A stretch of 64,000 bases of DNA from Methanosarcinales archaeon (GTDB taxonomy: Archaea; Halobacteriota; UBA148; JAUWXC01): the NCBI GenBank assembly GCA_026016205.1, contig CP061209.1:305469-369468 (forward strand). Direction: 5' to 3'. The notes under the pieces were generated by a model. That model worked only from the letters and a program-made list of their open reading frames with translations, was not told the origin of the DNA and did not search any database. The stretch's first letter is position 1, and the number at the start of each line of letters is the position of its first letter. The position numbers and the translations under genes were made by a program. Shown one piece after another: positions 37,017-45,897 of the stretch.

Positions 37017-37576
37017 TGAATGCTCTCCTCCAACCTTCTCATCGCCTCTTTCTCGCGTTCACCGCCGCACTTTTTCACGATTTCCTCGTAATGCGCAATC
37101 CACTCTAGATATTTTTCATCCTTCGTAGCCAGATATCGCGTAGCATGTACTGTTGCCTCGATGATGGCATTGGCGCCCCTGTTGATTGTCCTCGCTCTCT
37201 TTCGAAGGATTTTGCCCTTTATGGGATGCAAATATATCAGGGTATTATCTTGCTTGTCCTCCTCACATTCAAATAATGCCCAGGCATCTGCGTATCTCAA
37301 TGCTGGCATTTCATCGACTGTGTAAAACTCCTTCTCGTCTAAATCTCCTAACGCGGATAACACGAACAGCAACGGGTCACTCACGACATTTGCAACAAGT
37401 TTTTTTGTTGCCTTAATGTTTGAGTAAGTGTGCGTATTGGGATATATTCTGGCGTACATCTTTCCATCAGATATAATGCCAATCGGCGCAGCGTTTGGCT
37501 TTCCAGTTGATGATATTGTGGTGGCAATGACCTCTGATATGCCCTCTAGGATGCCAAAATCACGCAGTTTCATCAT
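37013..37576 (-). CDS. DUF447-family protein (flavin-reductase-like fold)
   Basis: A 187-residue protein starting MMKLRDFGILEGISEVIATT, with NAAPIGIISDGKMYARIYPNTHTYSNIK, matching archaeal DUF447, which has a split-barrel FMN-binding-like core. The family is also present in tetrahydromethanopterin gene clusters of methylotrophic bacteria, as far as I recall. The biochemical step is unknown to me. It overlaps both neighbours by a few bases. Confidence 0.8.
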   Translation of the reverse strand: MMKLRDFGILEGISEVIATTISSTGKPNAAPIGIISDGKMYARIYPNTHTYSNIKATKKLVANVVSDPLLFVLSALGDLDEKEFYTVDEMPALRYADAWALFECEEDKQDNTLIYLHPIKGKILRKRARTINRGANAIIEATVHATRYLATKDEKYLEWIAHYEEIVKKCGGEREKEAMRRLEESIQ

Positions 37577-38402
37577 ATTCCTCCAGAAGATGCACGAACA
37601 GGGAGGCTGCTACGATGTCTGCCGTTGTACCCGGATTTACTCTCCCGCGAATCAATTCGTCATCAAATCGGCGTATGGCATCGATACCCTGCTCTTTCAG
37701 CACTGCGGATGCCTTTCTACTAACCTCTTCTGCTACTGACGAGCCGAACTTCTTTTGAACCAGGGTGTCGGGCCGCTCTGCAAGTAGTGTCAGATAACTA
37801 TGCACAATGGCATCGTTAATGCCCATCTCTTTTACCTTTTCCGCTAACATCCTGGCACCAGCGAATGTCCTTGGAAAACCACGCACCCATTCCTGCGCGA
37901 TTCCGTCCTGCCCTGCAGACATTTTCATGATATCATACAGTGTCAATCCTCTCCTCTCAATCTCATCAATTGATTTCGCATCCTTCACACTCAAATCATC
38001 AGCGTCCTCTAAATACACGTCAACGCATTTGAATGCTTTATAAAATTCAACTGCATCCTTGGCCGTAGTTTTTTGCACGATTTCGTTTGCCTGATGAACA
38101 TCTCCTTTGCCGGCTGCCACGGTCAACGGCATTAGCAAGAGAAATGTGCCAAAATGCGTGTTTTTACCCCCGTTCCATCTCGCGCTCTCTTCGATAGCCT
38201 CCCTAATCAGTGTCCCTACCCCTACATTGCTCATAGCAGCCTTCTCGAACACAGACCCAACGCCGATTGCAGATGCCAAAAAATGACCATATGTGATATC
38301 AGGAAAATCATGGTCTTTATCAACGTTGCCCGGTTTTGGCGTGGCGGAAACTTCCAACATCATGGCAAGTTGGGCGCATCTGGCGATGTGTTTCGGATTC
38401 AT
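37560..38402 (-). CDS. CitG-like (triphosphoribosyl-dephospho-CoA synthase family) protein
   Basis: About 280 residues of the CitG/MdcB fold, with CAQLAMMLEVSATPKPGNVDKDHDF near the start and GKNTHFGTFLLLMPL. Bacterial CitG makes a citrate-lyase cofactor from ATP and dephospho-CoA, but no citrate lyase is visible, and archaeal copies often sit near methanopterin genes. A related nucleotide or cofactor transfer is likely. The start at 38402 follows GGAGG; the longer frame to 38492 would overlap fic. Confidence 0.82.
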   Translation of the reverse strand: MNPKHIARCAQLAMMLEVSATPKPGNVDKDHDFPDITYGHFLASAIGVGSVFEKAAMSNVGVGTLIREAIEESARWNGGKNTHFGTFLLLMPLTVAAGKGDVHQANEIVQKTTAKDAVEFYKAFKCVDVYLEDADDLSVKDAKSIDEIERRGLTLYDIMKMSAGQDGIAQEWVRGFPRTFAGARMLAEKVKEMGINDAIVHSYLTLLAERPDTLVQKKFGSSVAEEVSRKASAVLKEQGIDAIRRFDDELIRGRVNPGTTADIVAASLFVHLLEEYDETA

Positions 38403-38463
38403 GAACGCCTCCTCACTTTCCCAATTAATACTTGGCCAGTTCAACGATAAATCTTGCCAGACC

Positions 38464-39387
38464 TCACTTTTCCCTCTTTTCAAATTCTCCATATGCTTTG
38501 AAATACTCCTTCTTGATGTAGTAGATGAACGGCTTTTCTATTTCCTTTATCTGGCATCTTTCCAATGAATCATAATAATCTTCCCTATCTCTGTATCTAA
38601 CATTGAGCATTGGAAAATCGTGTTTTTTCAGCATGAAATTCATCAAAAGACGTGAGATTCTACCATTTCCGTCCACAAAGGGGTGTATCGTCACAAATTT
38701 TAGATGGACTAGAGATGCTAATTCTAAGGGATGCAGAGTTTTTCTTGCTTTCTCATACCATCTGAAAAATTCCTCTAGTTCCTGATATAACACAGCATAA
38801 CTTGGAGGTTTAAACTCTGAACCATAGATCGCAACATCCACCTTTCTAATGGTTCCAGCAATCTCATCATCTATCCCTGTCATCAGGGTTTTATGCAATC
38901 TTAGAATGAATTTGAGGCTGATGTTTTTTTTGTAATTGAGCATCAGATCAAAGCATCTCTCCATGTTCTGAGCCTCGAGGATTTCCTCAATCATTTTTCC
39001 TTTCGGCGTGATACCATCTACCAAAATCAGAGAGGTATCTTTCAGTGTTAACGTACTGCCCTCTATGGCGTTCGTATTATATGTGAATTTCACTAAAAAA
39101 TTCCTCATGTACTTCTCTTTTTCAGATTTGGAGAACTGGGAGTAATTCCTGTTAAAATTCTTTTTGATGCTCTCTAGCCTTCGAACGTCCTCGAGAGATA
39201 GATACTTGGATTTTGTGGTAGTTAACTCTCGTAAAAAATCCTTTTTTATTCTATCCAATTCTACTGCACTTGGCAATTCTTTACCTATGTATCTACTCTT
39301 TTTTAAGAATTTGTTGCCTACTCTGACTGTGTGGAAGAAATACCAATACTCTCTACCTTTTATCTTTACCCTTTTTAGATATGCCAC
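38464..39387 (-). CDS. Fic-family AMP-transferase
   Basis: A 307-residue Fic protein with an intact catalytic motif HPFVDGNGR (residues 235-243) in a core that transfers AMP or a similar group to proteins. TNAIEG at 105-110 fits the autoinhibitory [S/T]xxxE[G/N] motif of N-terminally inhibited Fic proteins. The N terminus is a small basic domain. Direct repeats around its promoter suggest control. The role may be toxin-like or regulatory. Confidence 0.88.
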   Translation of the reverse strand: MAYLKRVKIKGREYWYFFHTVRVGNKFLKKSRYIGKELPSAVELDRIKKDFLRELTTTKSKYLSLEDVRRLESIKKNFNRNYSQFSKSEKEKYMRNFLVKFTYNTNAIEGSTLTLKDTSLILVDGITPKGKMIEEILEAQNMERCFDLMLNYKKNISLKFILRLHKTLMTGIDDEIAGTIRKVDVAIYGSEFKPPSYAVLYQELEEFFRWYEKARKTLHPLELASLVHLKFVTIHPFVDGNGRISRLLMNFMLKKHDFPMLNVRYRDREDYYDSLERCQIKEIEKPFIYYIKKEYFKAYGEFEKREK

Positions 39388-39395
39388 GATAATAA

Positions 39396-39440
39396 TTAAT
39401 TACCACAAATACATAAATATTTTGGTTAATTACCACAAAT
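39396..39440. promoter_or_regulatory. Two direct repeats around the fic promoter
   Basis: TTAATTACCACAAAT occurs exactly at 39396-39410 and again at 39426-39440, 30 bases apart (about three helix turns). A TATA-like AAATATTTATG (minus strand) lies between them near 39414-39424, and the fic ATG is at 39387. The repeats therefore flank the TATA box on one DNA face, as expected for a repressor or activator site. Confidence 0.5.
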
Positions 39441-40354
39441 TAGTTATCTTTGGGACTTCGCACTAATCCAACGATAAACCTTGCCAGCTCCATGCTTCTC
39501 TCCACAGAGCTCATCATCGTGTTTGTTTTTACTATCTCGATGTTTGGAAGAACACAATTATCCCTCCGGTCAACCACCAGCACATCCAAAAAATCTTCAT
39601 AACACTGCGCAACGCCAGCTGACGAAACCTCATAGCCTTTAGCGCGCATCAGTTTCCCTGCAGGACCGCTTACCGGCTTATTTCCGATAATTGGAGATAT
39701 GGCAATCACGTGCTTTTTTTGTAGTATGGGAATAACTCCTTCCAACCCCAAAATCGGACCGATGCTCGTAATCGGATTGGAGGGGCCGATGACGATGGTA
39801 TTCTCAGAGCTTAGTGCCTCTATCACTTCCGGTGTAGGTTCAGCTGTATCCATATCATCAAATTTAACATCCAATACATCCGGCTCTCCTTTATGTGCAA
39901 TCCAGAAATCCTGGAAATGCATCTTGCTGTTAGGTGTATCAACCATCGTTGCTACAGGGTCATTCGTCATCGGCAATACCCTCGCTTTTACGCCCAAAGA
40001 AGATCGCAACCTTTCTGTTGCCTCGGTTAAAGTATGGTCGTTCCTAATTAACTCCGCTCTAACAATGTGCGTCGTCCTGTCTTGATCGCCCAATTTCATC
40101 GATTCATGATATCCTAATTTTTTAAGTGTCTCGTGCGCGTGAAAAGTATCATTCTTAATGCCCCACCATTTTCTCTCATCGATTATGCCAGCGAACGTGT
40201 ACAAAACGGTATCGATATCCGGGCAAACCAGATTGCCTGAAACCCACCTGTCTTCGGCTGTGTTTACGATTACCGTAATGTCCTCTTCTGGGATTACGTT
40301 CTTCAGCCCACGCAACAACTTTGGCGTTCCTGTACCGCCAGATAGAACAATCAT
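39440..40354 (-). CDS. cofD: 2-phospho-L-lactate transferase (coenzyme F420 synthesis)
   Basis: A protein of about 304 residues that joins a phospholactate or phosphoenolpyruvate guanylate to Fo during F420 synthesis. It has VLSGGTGTPKLLRGLKNVI at the N terminus, NTAEDRWVSGNLVCPDIDTVLY and GPSNPITSIGPIL. The ATG at 40354 is placed where the family begins; a Met 7 codons earlier is possible. It shows that the cell uses F420. Confidence 0.95.
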   Translation of the reverse strand: MIVLSGGTGTPKLLRGLKNVIPEEDITVIVNTAEDRWVSGNLVCPDIDTVLYTFAGIIDERKWWGIKNDTFHAHETLKKLGYHESMKLGDQDRTTHIVRAELIRNDHTLTEATERLRSSLGVKARVLPMTNDPVATMVDTPNSKMHFQDFWIAHKGEPDVLDVKFDDMDTAEPTPEVIEALSSENTIVIGPSNPITSIGPILGLEGVIPILQKKHVIAISPIIGNKPVSGPAGKLMRAKGYEVSSAGVAQCYEDFLDVLVVDRRDNCVLPNIEIVKTNTMMSSVERSMELARFIVGLVRSPKDN

Positions 40355-40415
40355 GATTTCATCTGCTCCCGCCAAACCAATATATCCATCTAATATGAAG
40401 TATTACTTGTTGGCG

Positions 40416-41609
40416 ATGAAGGTTATCAGAGACCCTATTCATGGGTATATCGTATTAGACGATCTTGCGCTGGCGCTGATTGACACGCCAGAAATGCAAA
40501 GACTGAGGCGCATCAGGCAACTTGGTTTATCCAACTTCGTCTATCCAGGGGCGAATCATACCAGATTTGAGCATTCGCTTGGCACATTACACCTTACAGA
40601 CCAACTCCTACATCAATTACAGGTAACGGGTCCAGAGCGAGATGAAGTTAGGGCGGCTGCGTTGTTACACGATATTGGGCATGGACCGTTCTCACATGCC
40701 ACGGAAGAGTTGATACGTCAGCGTACAGGCAAGGGTCATGATGATGTGGAAGGACGGATTTCAAATGGTGCGATTGCAAACGTGCTAAAAGCACATTCGC
40801 TGGATTCTGTGCGTATCGCTCAACTTATCCAAGGCGAAACGGCATATGGGCAGCTGATAAACAGCGAGATCGATGTGGACAAAATGGATTACCTGGTGAG
40901 GGACGCTCATTATACGGGCGTCGCATATGGGACCATCGATTATGTGCGACTGATACACGAAATGGAACTTTGTGAAGAGCAACTGGTCATAAGAGAGGGT
41001 GGCATCCAGGCAGCGGAATCCTTGCTTGTCTCGCGTTTCTTGATGCATCCAACCGTGTATTATCACCATGTGAGCAGGATCGCAGAGGCGATGTTCGCGC
41101 ATGCAATTGAGGAGTTAATCCGCTCCGGATTGGACCCTGTGGAGTTGAGCGGGATGGACGATTATGAGCTGATGATGCTACTACGCAGTTCCAAAGGTTA
41201 TTCCAAGGAAATATGTGAGCGTATGGATAACCGCAGATTGTTCAAAAGGGCGCTCTATGTAGGCAAGGACTCTGTAAACGTGGAGCGGATGCTGAAGCTC
41301 AGGGACGAAGCCAGAAAAGTGGAGAGCGAAATTGCTAAAGAATCTGGTGTTCCAGAAGGTCATGTGCTGTTGGATATCCCTAAGCGGCCAGAAATGATTG
41401 AGATGAAGGCCAGGGTCATGGTTAACGGCGAGATGAAGCGCCTGGACGAGATATCACATCTCGTTCGCATCCTGGTGGACGCACAGTGGGACAACTGGAA
41501 GTTGGGCGTCTATGCGCCAGAGGAGTACAAGGAAAAGGTGGGAGAGGCAGCAAGCATCATACTAAGCGTCAGAAAACCGCCCGTTCAACATAAATTATCA
41601 GGGGATTAA
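40416..41609 (+). CDS. HD-domain phosphohydrolase (SAMHD1/COG1078-like)
   Basis: About 397 residues of the dGTPase-like HD family: KVIRDPIHGYI, TRFEHSLGTLHL (His), LLHDIGHGPFSHATEEL (HD pair) and SEIDVDKMDYLVRDAHYTG (Asp). SAMHD1 and related proteins hydrolyse dNTPs; the archaeal substrate is unproven. The start at 40416 fits the family; a Met 7 codons earlier is possible, while the longer open frame overlaps cofD. It ends directly before ubiX. Confidence 0.9.
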   Translation: MKVIRDPIHGYIVLDDLALALIDTPEMQRLRRIRQLGLSNFVYPGANHTRFEHSLGTLHLTDQLLHQLQVTGPERDEVRAAALLHDIGHGPFSHATEELIRQRTGKGHDDVEGRISNGAIANVLKAHSLDSVRIAQLIQGETAYGQLINSEIDVDKMDYLVRDAHYTGVAYGTIDYVRLIHEMELCEEQLVIREGGIQAAESLLVSRFLMHPTVYYHHVSRIAEAMFAHAIEELIRSGLDPVELSGMDDYELMMLLRSSKGYSKEICERMDNRRLFKRALYVGKDSVNVERMLKLRDEARKVESEIAKESGVPEGHVLLDIPKRPEMIEMKARVMVNGEMKRLDEISHLVRILVDAQWDNWKLGVYAPEEYKEKVGEAASIILSVRKPPVQHKLSGD

Positions 41610-42164
41610 ATGAAGGTAGTAATTGGAATAAGCGGTGCATCTGGTGCACAATATGGCATACGATTGCTAGAGGTGCTGAAAGGTCACGAGACATATCTAG
41701 TCATTTCTAAAACTGCGAAGCAGATTATCGAGGTTGAAACTGGATATAGTGCTAGCGATGTTACGAGGCTTGCATCTCATGTTTACGCCAATGATGACCT
41801 TGCTGCCGATATTGCATCAGGCTCATGCAAGTTCGACGCGATGGTCGTTGCACCATGCAGCATGAAGACGTTAGGAGCGATTGCAAACGGCATTTCCGAT
41901 ACGCTAATCGCGCGCGTTGCTGATATATGCCTAAAAGAAGGGCGAACGTTAGTCTTGGTGCCAAGGGAAACGCCTCTCAGCCTTATTCACTTGAGGAATA
42001 TGACTGGGGTAAAGGAAGCGGGAGCGATGATATTGCCTGCCTGTCCCGGATTTTATCCCAGACCAAAAAATGTTTCTGACGTCATCGATTTCATCGTGGG
42101 GCGCATTCTTGATGTTCTGGGTATTGAACACGAGTTATACAAGCGCTGGGAGGGCATACATTGA
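41610..42164 (+). CDS. ubiX: Flavin prenyltransferase (UbiX family)
   Basis: A 184-residue UbiX with GISGASGAQYGIRLLEVL, VVAPCSMKTLGAIANGISDTLIARVAD and LVPRETPLSLIHLRNM. It prenylates FMN to give the cofactor of UbiD decarboxylases. Its stop overlaps the ubiD start, and both precede the AcnX genes. In that setting it supplies cofactor for the decarboxylase of the archaeal mevalonate route. Confidence 0.95.
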   Translation: MKVVIGISGASGAQYGIRLLEVLKGHETYLVISKTAKQIIEVETGYSASDVTRLASHVYANDDLAADIASGSCKFDAMVVAPCSMKTLGAIANGISDTLIARVADICLKEGRTLVLVPRETPLSLIHLRNMTGVKEAGAMILPACPGFYPRPKNVSDVIDFIVGRILDVLGIEHELYKRWEGIH

Positions 42165-43426
42165 GTTTTAGAGGTTTCATCCAGCAATTGGCGGAAGCCG
42201 GCAACTTGGTTGAGATTCATAAACCCCTATCGCCCAATCTGGAAGCGCCAGCGATGGCAAAAAAGGCAGGACAACCGATTCTGTTCCATAATGTGAACGG
42301 CTCAAAGGCCGTGATGAACCTTCTAAACTCGCGCGATGTATTGGCTATGGTGTTGGATACGTCTCCTAATGGCCTCATTGACAAACTTCTCAGCATCAAA
42401 AAAGGAAGTACCGTTATAGTAGATGATTCGCCAACGAAGGAAGTTGTTTCCGAGCCGGACCTGAGCAAACTTCCCATAATGACTCACTTCGACAAAGACG
42501 GCGCACCATACATAACTGCAGGTGTGCTTGTATCCGAGTTTGAAGGCGTTATGAATGCGTCTGTACATAGATTGATGGTGCTCAGCAAGACTGAGCTGGT
42601 AGCAAGACTGGTGGCGCCACGTCATACATATCTTCTACACAAAAAGGCGTCAGAGCAGGGGAAGCCATTACCGGTAGCGATTGCGATAGGCATCGATCCA
42701 ATCACCATGTTCGCTGTATGCACCAGGGTGCCCGTAGGGGAGGAGTTCAATTATGCATCTATGTTGGGAAGGGCACCAGTTGAATTATTCAGATGCGAGA
42801 ATGGTATTCATGTGCCGCATGCTGAAATCGTATTGGAGGGTTACATTCATCCGACGAGGCGCGCCCCAGAAGGTCCTTTTGTGGACATCACCGGCACGTA
42901 TGACCTCGTGAGAAACGAACCTGTGATAGAATTGACGAGAATGATGCACCGCAAGGACTTCATCTATCATGGCATTCTTCCCGCTGGGGGTGAGCACAAA
43001 CTTTTGATGGGCGTGCCGTATGAACCGAAGATTTACGAAGCGGTCAGTAAGGTCGCCAAGGTGAAAAATGTCATACTGCCGGAAGGAGGATGTTGCTATC
43101 TTCACGCCCTTGTTCAGATTGAGAAGCAGAAGGAAGAGGATGGCAAAAATGCGATATTGGCTGCACTTTCCGCACACCACAGCCTGAAACATGTGATGGT
43201 TGTCGATGACGACATAAACATCTTCGATCCAAATGATGTCGAATACGCGATGGCAACACGAGTGAGAGGTGACAGGGATATCATGATGCTTCCGCATGTC
43301 AGAGGCTCATCACTGGACCCGTGCAATGCACCAGATGGCACGACTACCAAGATGGGCATTGACGCTACCAAGCCCCTTGGTGAAGAAAAATTTGAGAGGG
43401 CTACGAACCGTTTTGAAAAAGCTTGA
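42161..43426 (+). CDS. UbiD-family decarboxylase, probable anhydromevalonate phosphate decarboxylase
   Basis: A 421-residue prenyl-FMN decarboxylase. Typical features are EIHKPLSPNLEAPAMAKK at the N terminus, APEGPFVDITGTYDLV and IELTRMMHRKDFIYHGIL. In Archaea with the modified mevalonate pathway a UbiD protein turns trans-anhydromevalonate 5-phosphate into isopentenyl phosphate. The adjacent UbiX and AcnX subunits make this the best reading. An aromatic acid decarboxylase is the alternative. Confidence 0.88.
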   Translation: MSFRGFIQQLAEAGNLVEIHKPLSPNLEAPAMAKKAGQPILFHNVNGSKAVMNLLNSRDVLAMVLDTSPNGLIDKLLSIKKGSTVIVDDSPTKEVVSEPDLSKLPIMTHFDKDGAPYITAGVLVSEFEGVMNASVHRLMVLSKTELVARLVAPRHTYLLHKKASEQGKPLPVAIAIGIDPITMFAVCTRVPVGEEFNYASMLGRAPVELFRCENGIHVPHAEIVLEGYIHPTRRAPEGPFVDITGTYDLVRNEPVIELTRMMHRKDFIYHGILPAGGEHKLLMGVPYEPKIYEAVSKVAKVKNVILPEGGCCYLHALVQIEKQKEEDGKNAILAALSAHHSLKHVMVVDDDINIFDPNDVEYAMATRVRGDRDIMMLPHVRGSSLDPCNAPDGTTTKMGIDATKPLGEEKFERATNRFEKA

Positions 43427-43433
43427 GGTCAAG

Positions 43434-44582
43434 ATGCATCTTACAAAAGAGGAAGAGGCAATCTACAATGGCGAGTTTGGCGCAACAAAACAAAAAGCCA
43501 TGGAAATACTCGTTGCATTGGGTGACATCTATGGCGCCGAATCTTTGATTGAAATAGAGAGTGCGCAAATATCGGGAGTTTCTTATAAAACCATAGGCGA
43601 TGCTGGCTTGGAGTGGATTTCAAGTTTGGATGGAGAGGTGAAGGTTCCTGCCATGCTGAATCCTATGGGGATGGACATGGAAAAGTGGAGTGCAATGGGC
43701 GTTTCAGAAGCATTCGCGGCAAAGCAAAAAGAGATATTAAAAGTCTATGAACGACTCGGCATTTCCCTAGAGTGCACATGTACCCCGTACTACCTCAATC
43801 CGCCTGCATTCGGCGCTCATCTTGCCTGGGCAGAATCATCTGCGGTGGCATATGCGAACTCCGTCTTGGGAGCGAGGACAAATAGGGAAGCCGGTCCAAG
43901 TGCCTTGGCGGCAGCACTAATAGGGAAAACTCCTTGCTATGGGCTCCACTTAGATGAAAACAGGGCTCCAGAGGTGCTGGTAAGGGTTGATGCAGAACTG
44001 CATGACGCGGATTATGGCGCATTAGGATATGCAGTTGGAAAGATAGTTGGTGATAAAGTGCCTCTGTTCAGATTGCCGTTAAGTCCGAGCAAGGATGAAC
44101 TCAAAGCGCTCGGCGCTGCCTTGGGGGCCTCAGGGGCGGTCGCACTTTATCACGTAGAGGGTGTCACGCCAGAGTCCAGCAATTTTGACGTGCCTATAGA
44201 ATGCATATCTGTGGACTCAGAGGACATCAAGAAAGCATATGGTGGCAACACGCCAGATTTAGTTGCACTTGGCTGTCCGCACTGCTCGGGTGCTGAGTTA
44301 GGCAAAATCGCGGATTTACTGGAAGGTAAAAAAGCGCGTACTGAACTATGGATTTGCACATCTCGCAGGGTGAGGGAACAGAATAAGGAGATAGTAACGC
44401 GAATAGAGCAATGTGGCGCCAAAGTTATCTGCGATACGTGCATGGTGGTGTCGCCTGCCACTGAAAAATTTGAAAGGGTAATGGTGAACTCCGGCAAGGC
44501 TTTGCAGTATTTGCCTACTATGTGTGGCGTTGATGCCATGCTTGCAAACACCGAGGACTGCATAAAAACTGCGTGTGGTTAG
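43434..44582 (+). CDS. AcnX large subunit, probable phosphomevalonate dehydratase
   Basis: A 382-residue aconitase-X large subunit (DUF521). Cluster-ligand cysteines lie in CTCTPYYLNPP, LGCPHCSGAELGKI, and the late CDTCMVVSP and MCGVD. It begins HLTKEEEAIYNGEFG, as the family does. In Aeropyrum such a protein with its small subunit dehydrates mevalonate 5-phosphate. It lies 7 bases after ubiD and abuts the small subunit gene. Confidence 0.93.
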   Translation: MHLTKEEEAIYNGEFGATKQKAMEILVALGDIYGAESLIEIESAQISGVSYKTIGDAGLEWISSLDGEVKVPAMLNPMGMDMEKWSAMGVSEAFAAKQKEILKVYERLGISLECTCTPYYLNPPAFGAHLAWAESSAVAYANSVLGARTNREAGPSALAAALIGKTPCYGLHLDENRAPEVLVRVDAELHDADYGALGYAVGKIVGDKVPLFRLPLSPSKDELKALGAALGASGAVALYHVEGVTPESSNFDVPIECISVDSEDIKKAYGGNTPDLVALGCPHCSGAELGKIADLLEGKKARTELWICTSRRVREQNKEIVTRIEQCGAKVICDTCMVVSPATEKFERVMVNSGKALQYLPTMCGVDAMLANTEDCIKTACG

Positions 44583-44981
44583 ATGAAAGTCAAAGGAAGG
44601 ATGATATCTAAAGGAATTGCAAGTGGGCCAGCGCTGATGACATCTCAGCCGATTTCATTTCTCGGCGGTGTTGACCCGTCTACAGGGCAAATCGTCGAGC
44701 ATGGGCATGAATTGGAAGGAATTTCAATTAAGGATAAGGTTCTGATTTTTCCGCATGGCAAGGGCTCTACCGTCGGATCATATGTGATGTATCAACTCAA
44801 GAAAAATGGCGTCGCACCATGCGCGATAATCAATCTCAGATGTGAGGCGATAATTGCGATAGGTGCTATCATATCCGATATTCCAGCGGTGGATCAACTG
44901 GAGATTAACCCATTCGAGATAATCCACAATGGTGATATCATTCTGGTAAATGGGGCTGATGGGTATATTGAAGTCGAATAA
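44583..44981 (+). CDS. AcnX small subunit, probable phosphomevalonate dehydratase
   Basis: A 132-residue swivel-domain protein (DUF126) with the family stretch FPHGKGSTVGSYVMYQL (catalytic Ser) and PAVDQLEINPFEII. It completes the mevalonate 5-phosphate dehydratase with the preceding gene, whose stop it directly follows. In some organisms the two halves are fused; here they are separate, as in other Archaea. Confidence 0.92.
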   Translation: MKVKGRMISKGIASGPALMTSQPISFLGGVDPSTGQIVEHGHELEGISIKDKVLIFPHGKGSTVGSYVMYQLKKNGVAPCAIINLRCEAIIAIGAIISDIPAVDQLEINPFEIIHNGDIILVNGADGYIEVE

Positions 44982-44998
44982 TAGAATAATACATAACC

Positions 44999-45199
44999 TC
45001 ATCTATGTGTCTTATAAAGGCGATAGAGGCCGCCGACGAGTCCCAGGATAACGCCGAGTGCTATGCCAACCGCCGACCACTTCCCACCGAGCATATTCCC
45101 TATGAAATGTCCTATGAATGCGCAGATGATTATAGAAAAAGTCAGTTCAGTGCCAATCGAAAGCGCTTTGACGACTTGTGGCATCATATCTTCTGGCAT
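44999..45199 (-). CDS. Small two-helix membrane protein (AtpI/AtpZ-like)
   Basis: A 66-residue protein with two hydrophobic helices rich in Gly (about 16-36 and 40-58: FIGNMLGGKW between them). This resembles the AtpI/AtpZ-type small membrane proteins linked to ion transport or ATP synthase assembly. No ATP synthase genes are near. The assignment rests only on size and helix pattern. Confidence 0.6.
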   Translation of the reverse strand: MPEDMMPQVVKALSIGTELTFSIIICAFIGHFIGNMLGGKWSAVGIALGVILGLVGGLYRLYKTHR

Positions 45200-45255
45200 G
45201 ACAAGACCTATTATCGCTGAAGTTATATAGATTTGTGCAGTGGTAGGTGAGTGAT

Positions 45256-45897
45256 ATGAAGATATTGGCCATTTCGGATCTGCACGGAAATTTCTCTAAA
45301 ATTACGCCCATGTTAGAGAAAGCAGGAGACGTGGATGCGATTCTTGTTGTTGGAGACATCACAAATTTCGGTCCAGAGGGAAAGGCAAAAGAGCTATTTA
45401 ATCTCCTTGCAGGAAAGACGGTATTAGCAATTCCAGGAAACTGTGACCCAAAGGAAGTGCTTAACGCCATAAAGTCATCAGGAGTAGTCAGTCTTCATAA
45501 TTCATCATTCAAATTGGACGATGTGACCTTTATCGGATTGGGTGGATCAAATCCAACTCCGTTCAACACGCCATTTGAGTATTCGGAAGATGAGATCCAG
45601 GAAATGCTGAGAGAATTACTTTTGCGTACGCCACGCACCAGCAGGATGGTATTAGTATCTCATGCGCCGCCAAGAAATACGCTGGACGAAACACCACACG
45701 GCAACGTTGGCAGTGAAGCAATACGGGAAGTATTGAATCAAATTGATTTAGTCGTGTGCGGCCACATACACGAGGCGAGAGGCGTCAAGAAGGTGGGGAA
45801 CACGACGATTGTCAATCCAGGAAAAGCATCAGATGGATATGCAGCCGTCATTACCTTTAATGGTGCGGTAAACGTAGATTTCATCGACGTAGAATAA
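45256..45897 (+). CDS. Metallophosphoesterase (YfcE/MJ0037-like)
   Basis: A 213-residue calcineurin-like phosphoesterase with the metal motifs ISDLHGN, VVGDITNFGPEG, PGNCDPKE, VSHAPPRN and CGHIHEARG in order. Members cleave phosphodiesters or nucleotides. The ATG at 45256 has GGTGAG just upstream. It converges with the CYTH gene, overlapping it by 17 bases. Confidence 0.9.
   Translation: MKILAISDLHGNFSKITPMLEKAGDVDAILVVGDITNFGPEGKAKELFNLLAGKTVLAIPGNCDPKEVLNAIKSSGVVSLHNSSFKLDDVTFIGLGGSNPTPFNTPFEYSEDEIQEMLRELLLRTPRTSRMVLVSHAPPRNTLDETPHGNVGSEAIREVLNQIDLVVCGHIHEARGVKKVGNTTIVNPGKASDGYAAVITFNGAVNVDFIDVE

Noticed and set aside
40158-40415. Upstream extension of the HD phosphohydrolase frame
   Set aside because: It overlaps cofD in antisense and lacks conservation with HD proteins, which begin at KVIRDPIHGY.
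42161-43426. UbiD for ubiquinone or aromatic acid decarboxylation
   Set aside because: The adjoining AcnX genes and the archaeal setting favour the mevalonate variant; Archaea of this kind do not make ubiquinone.
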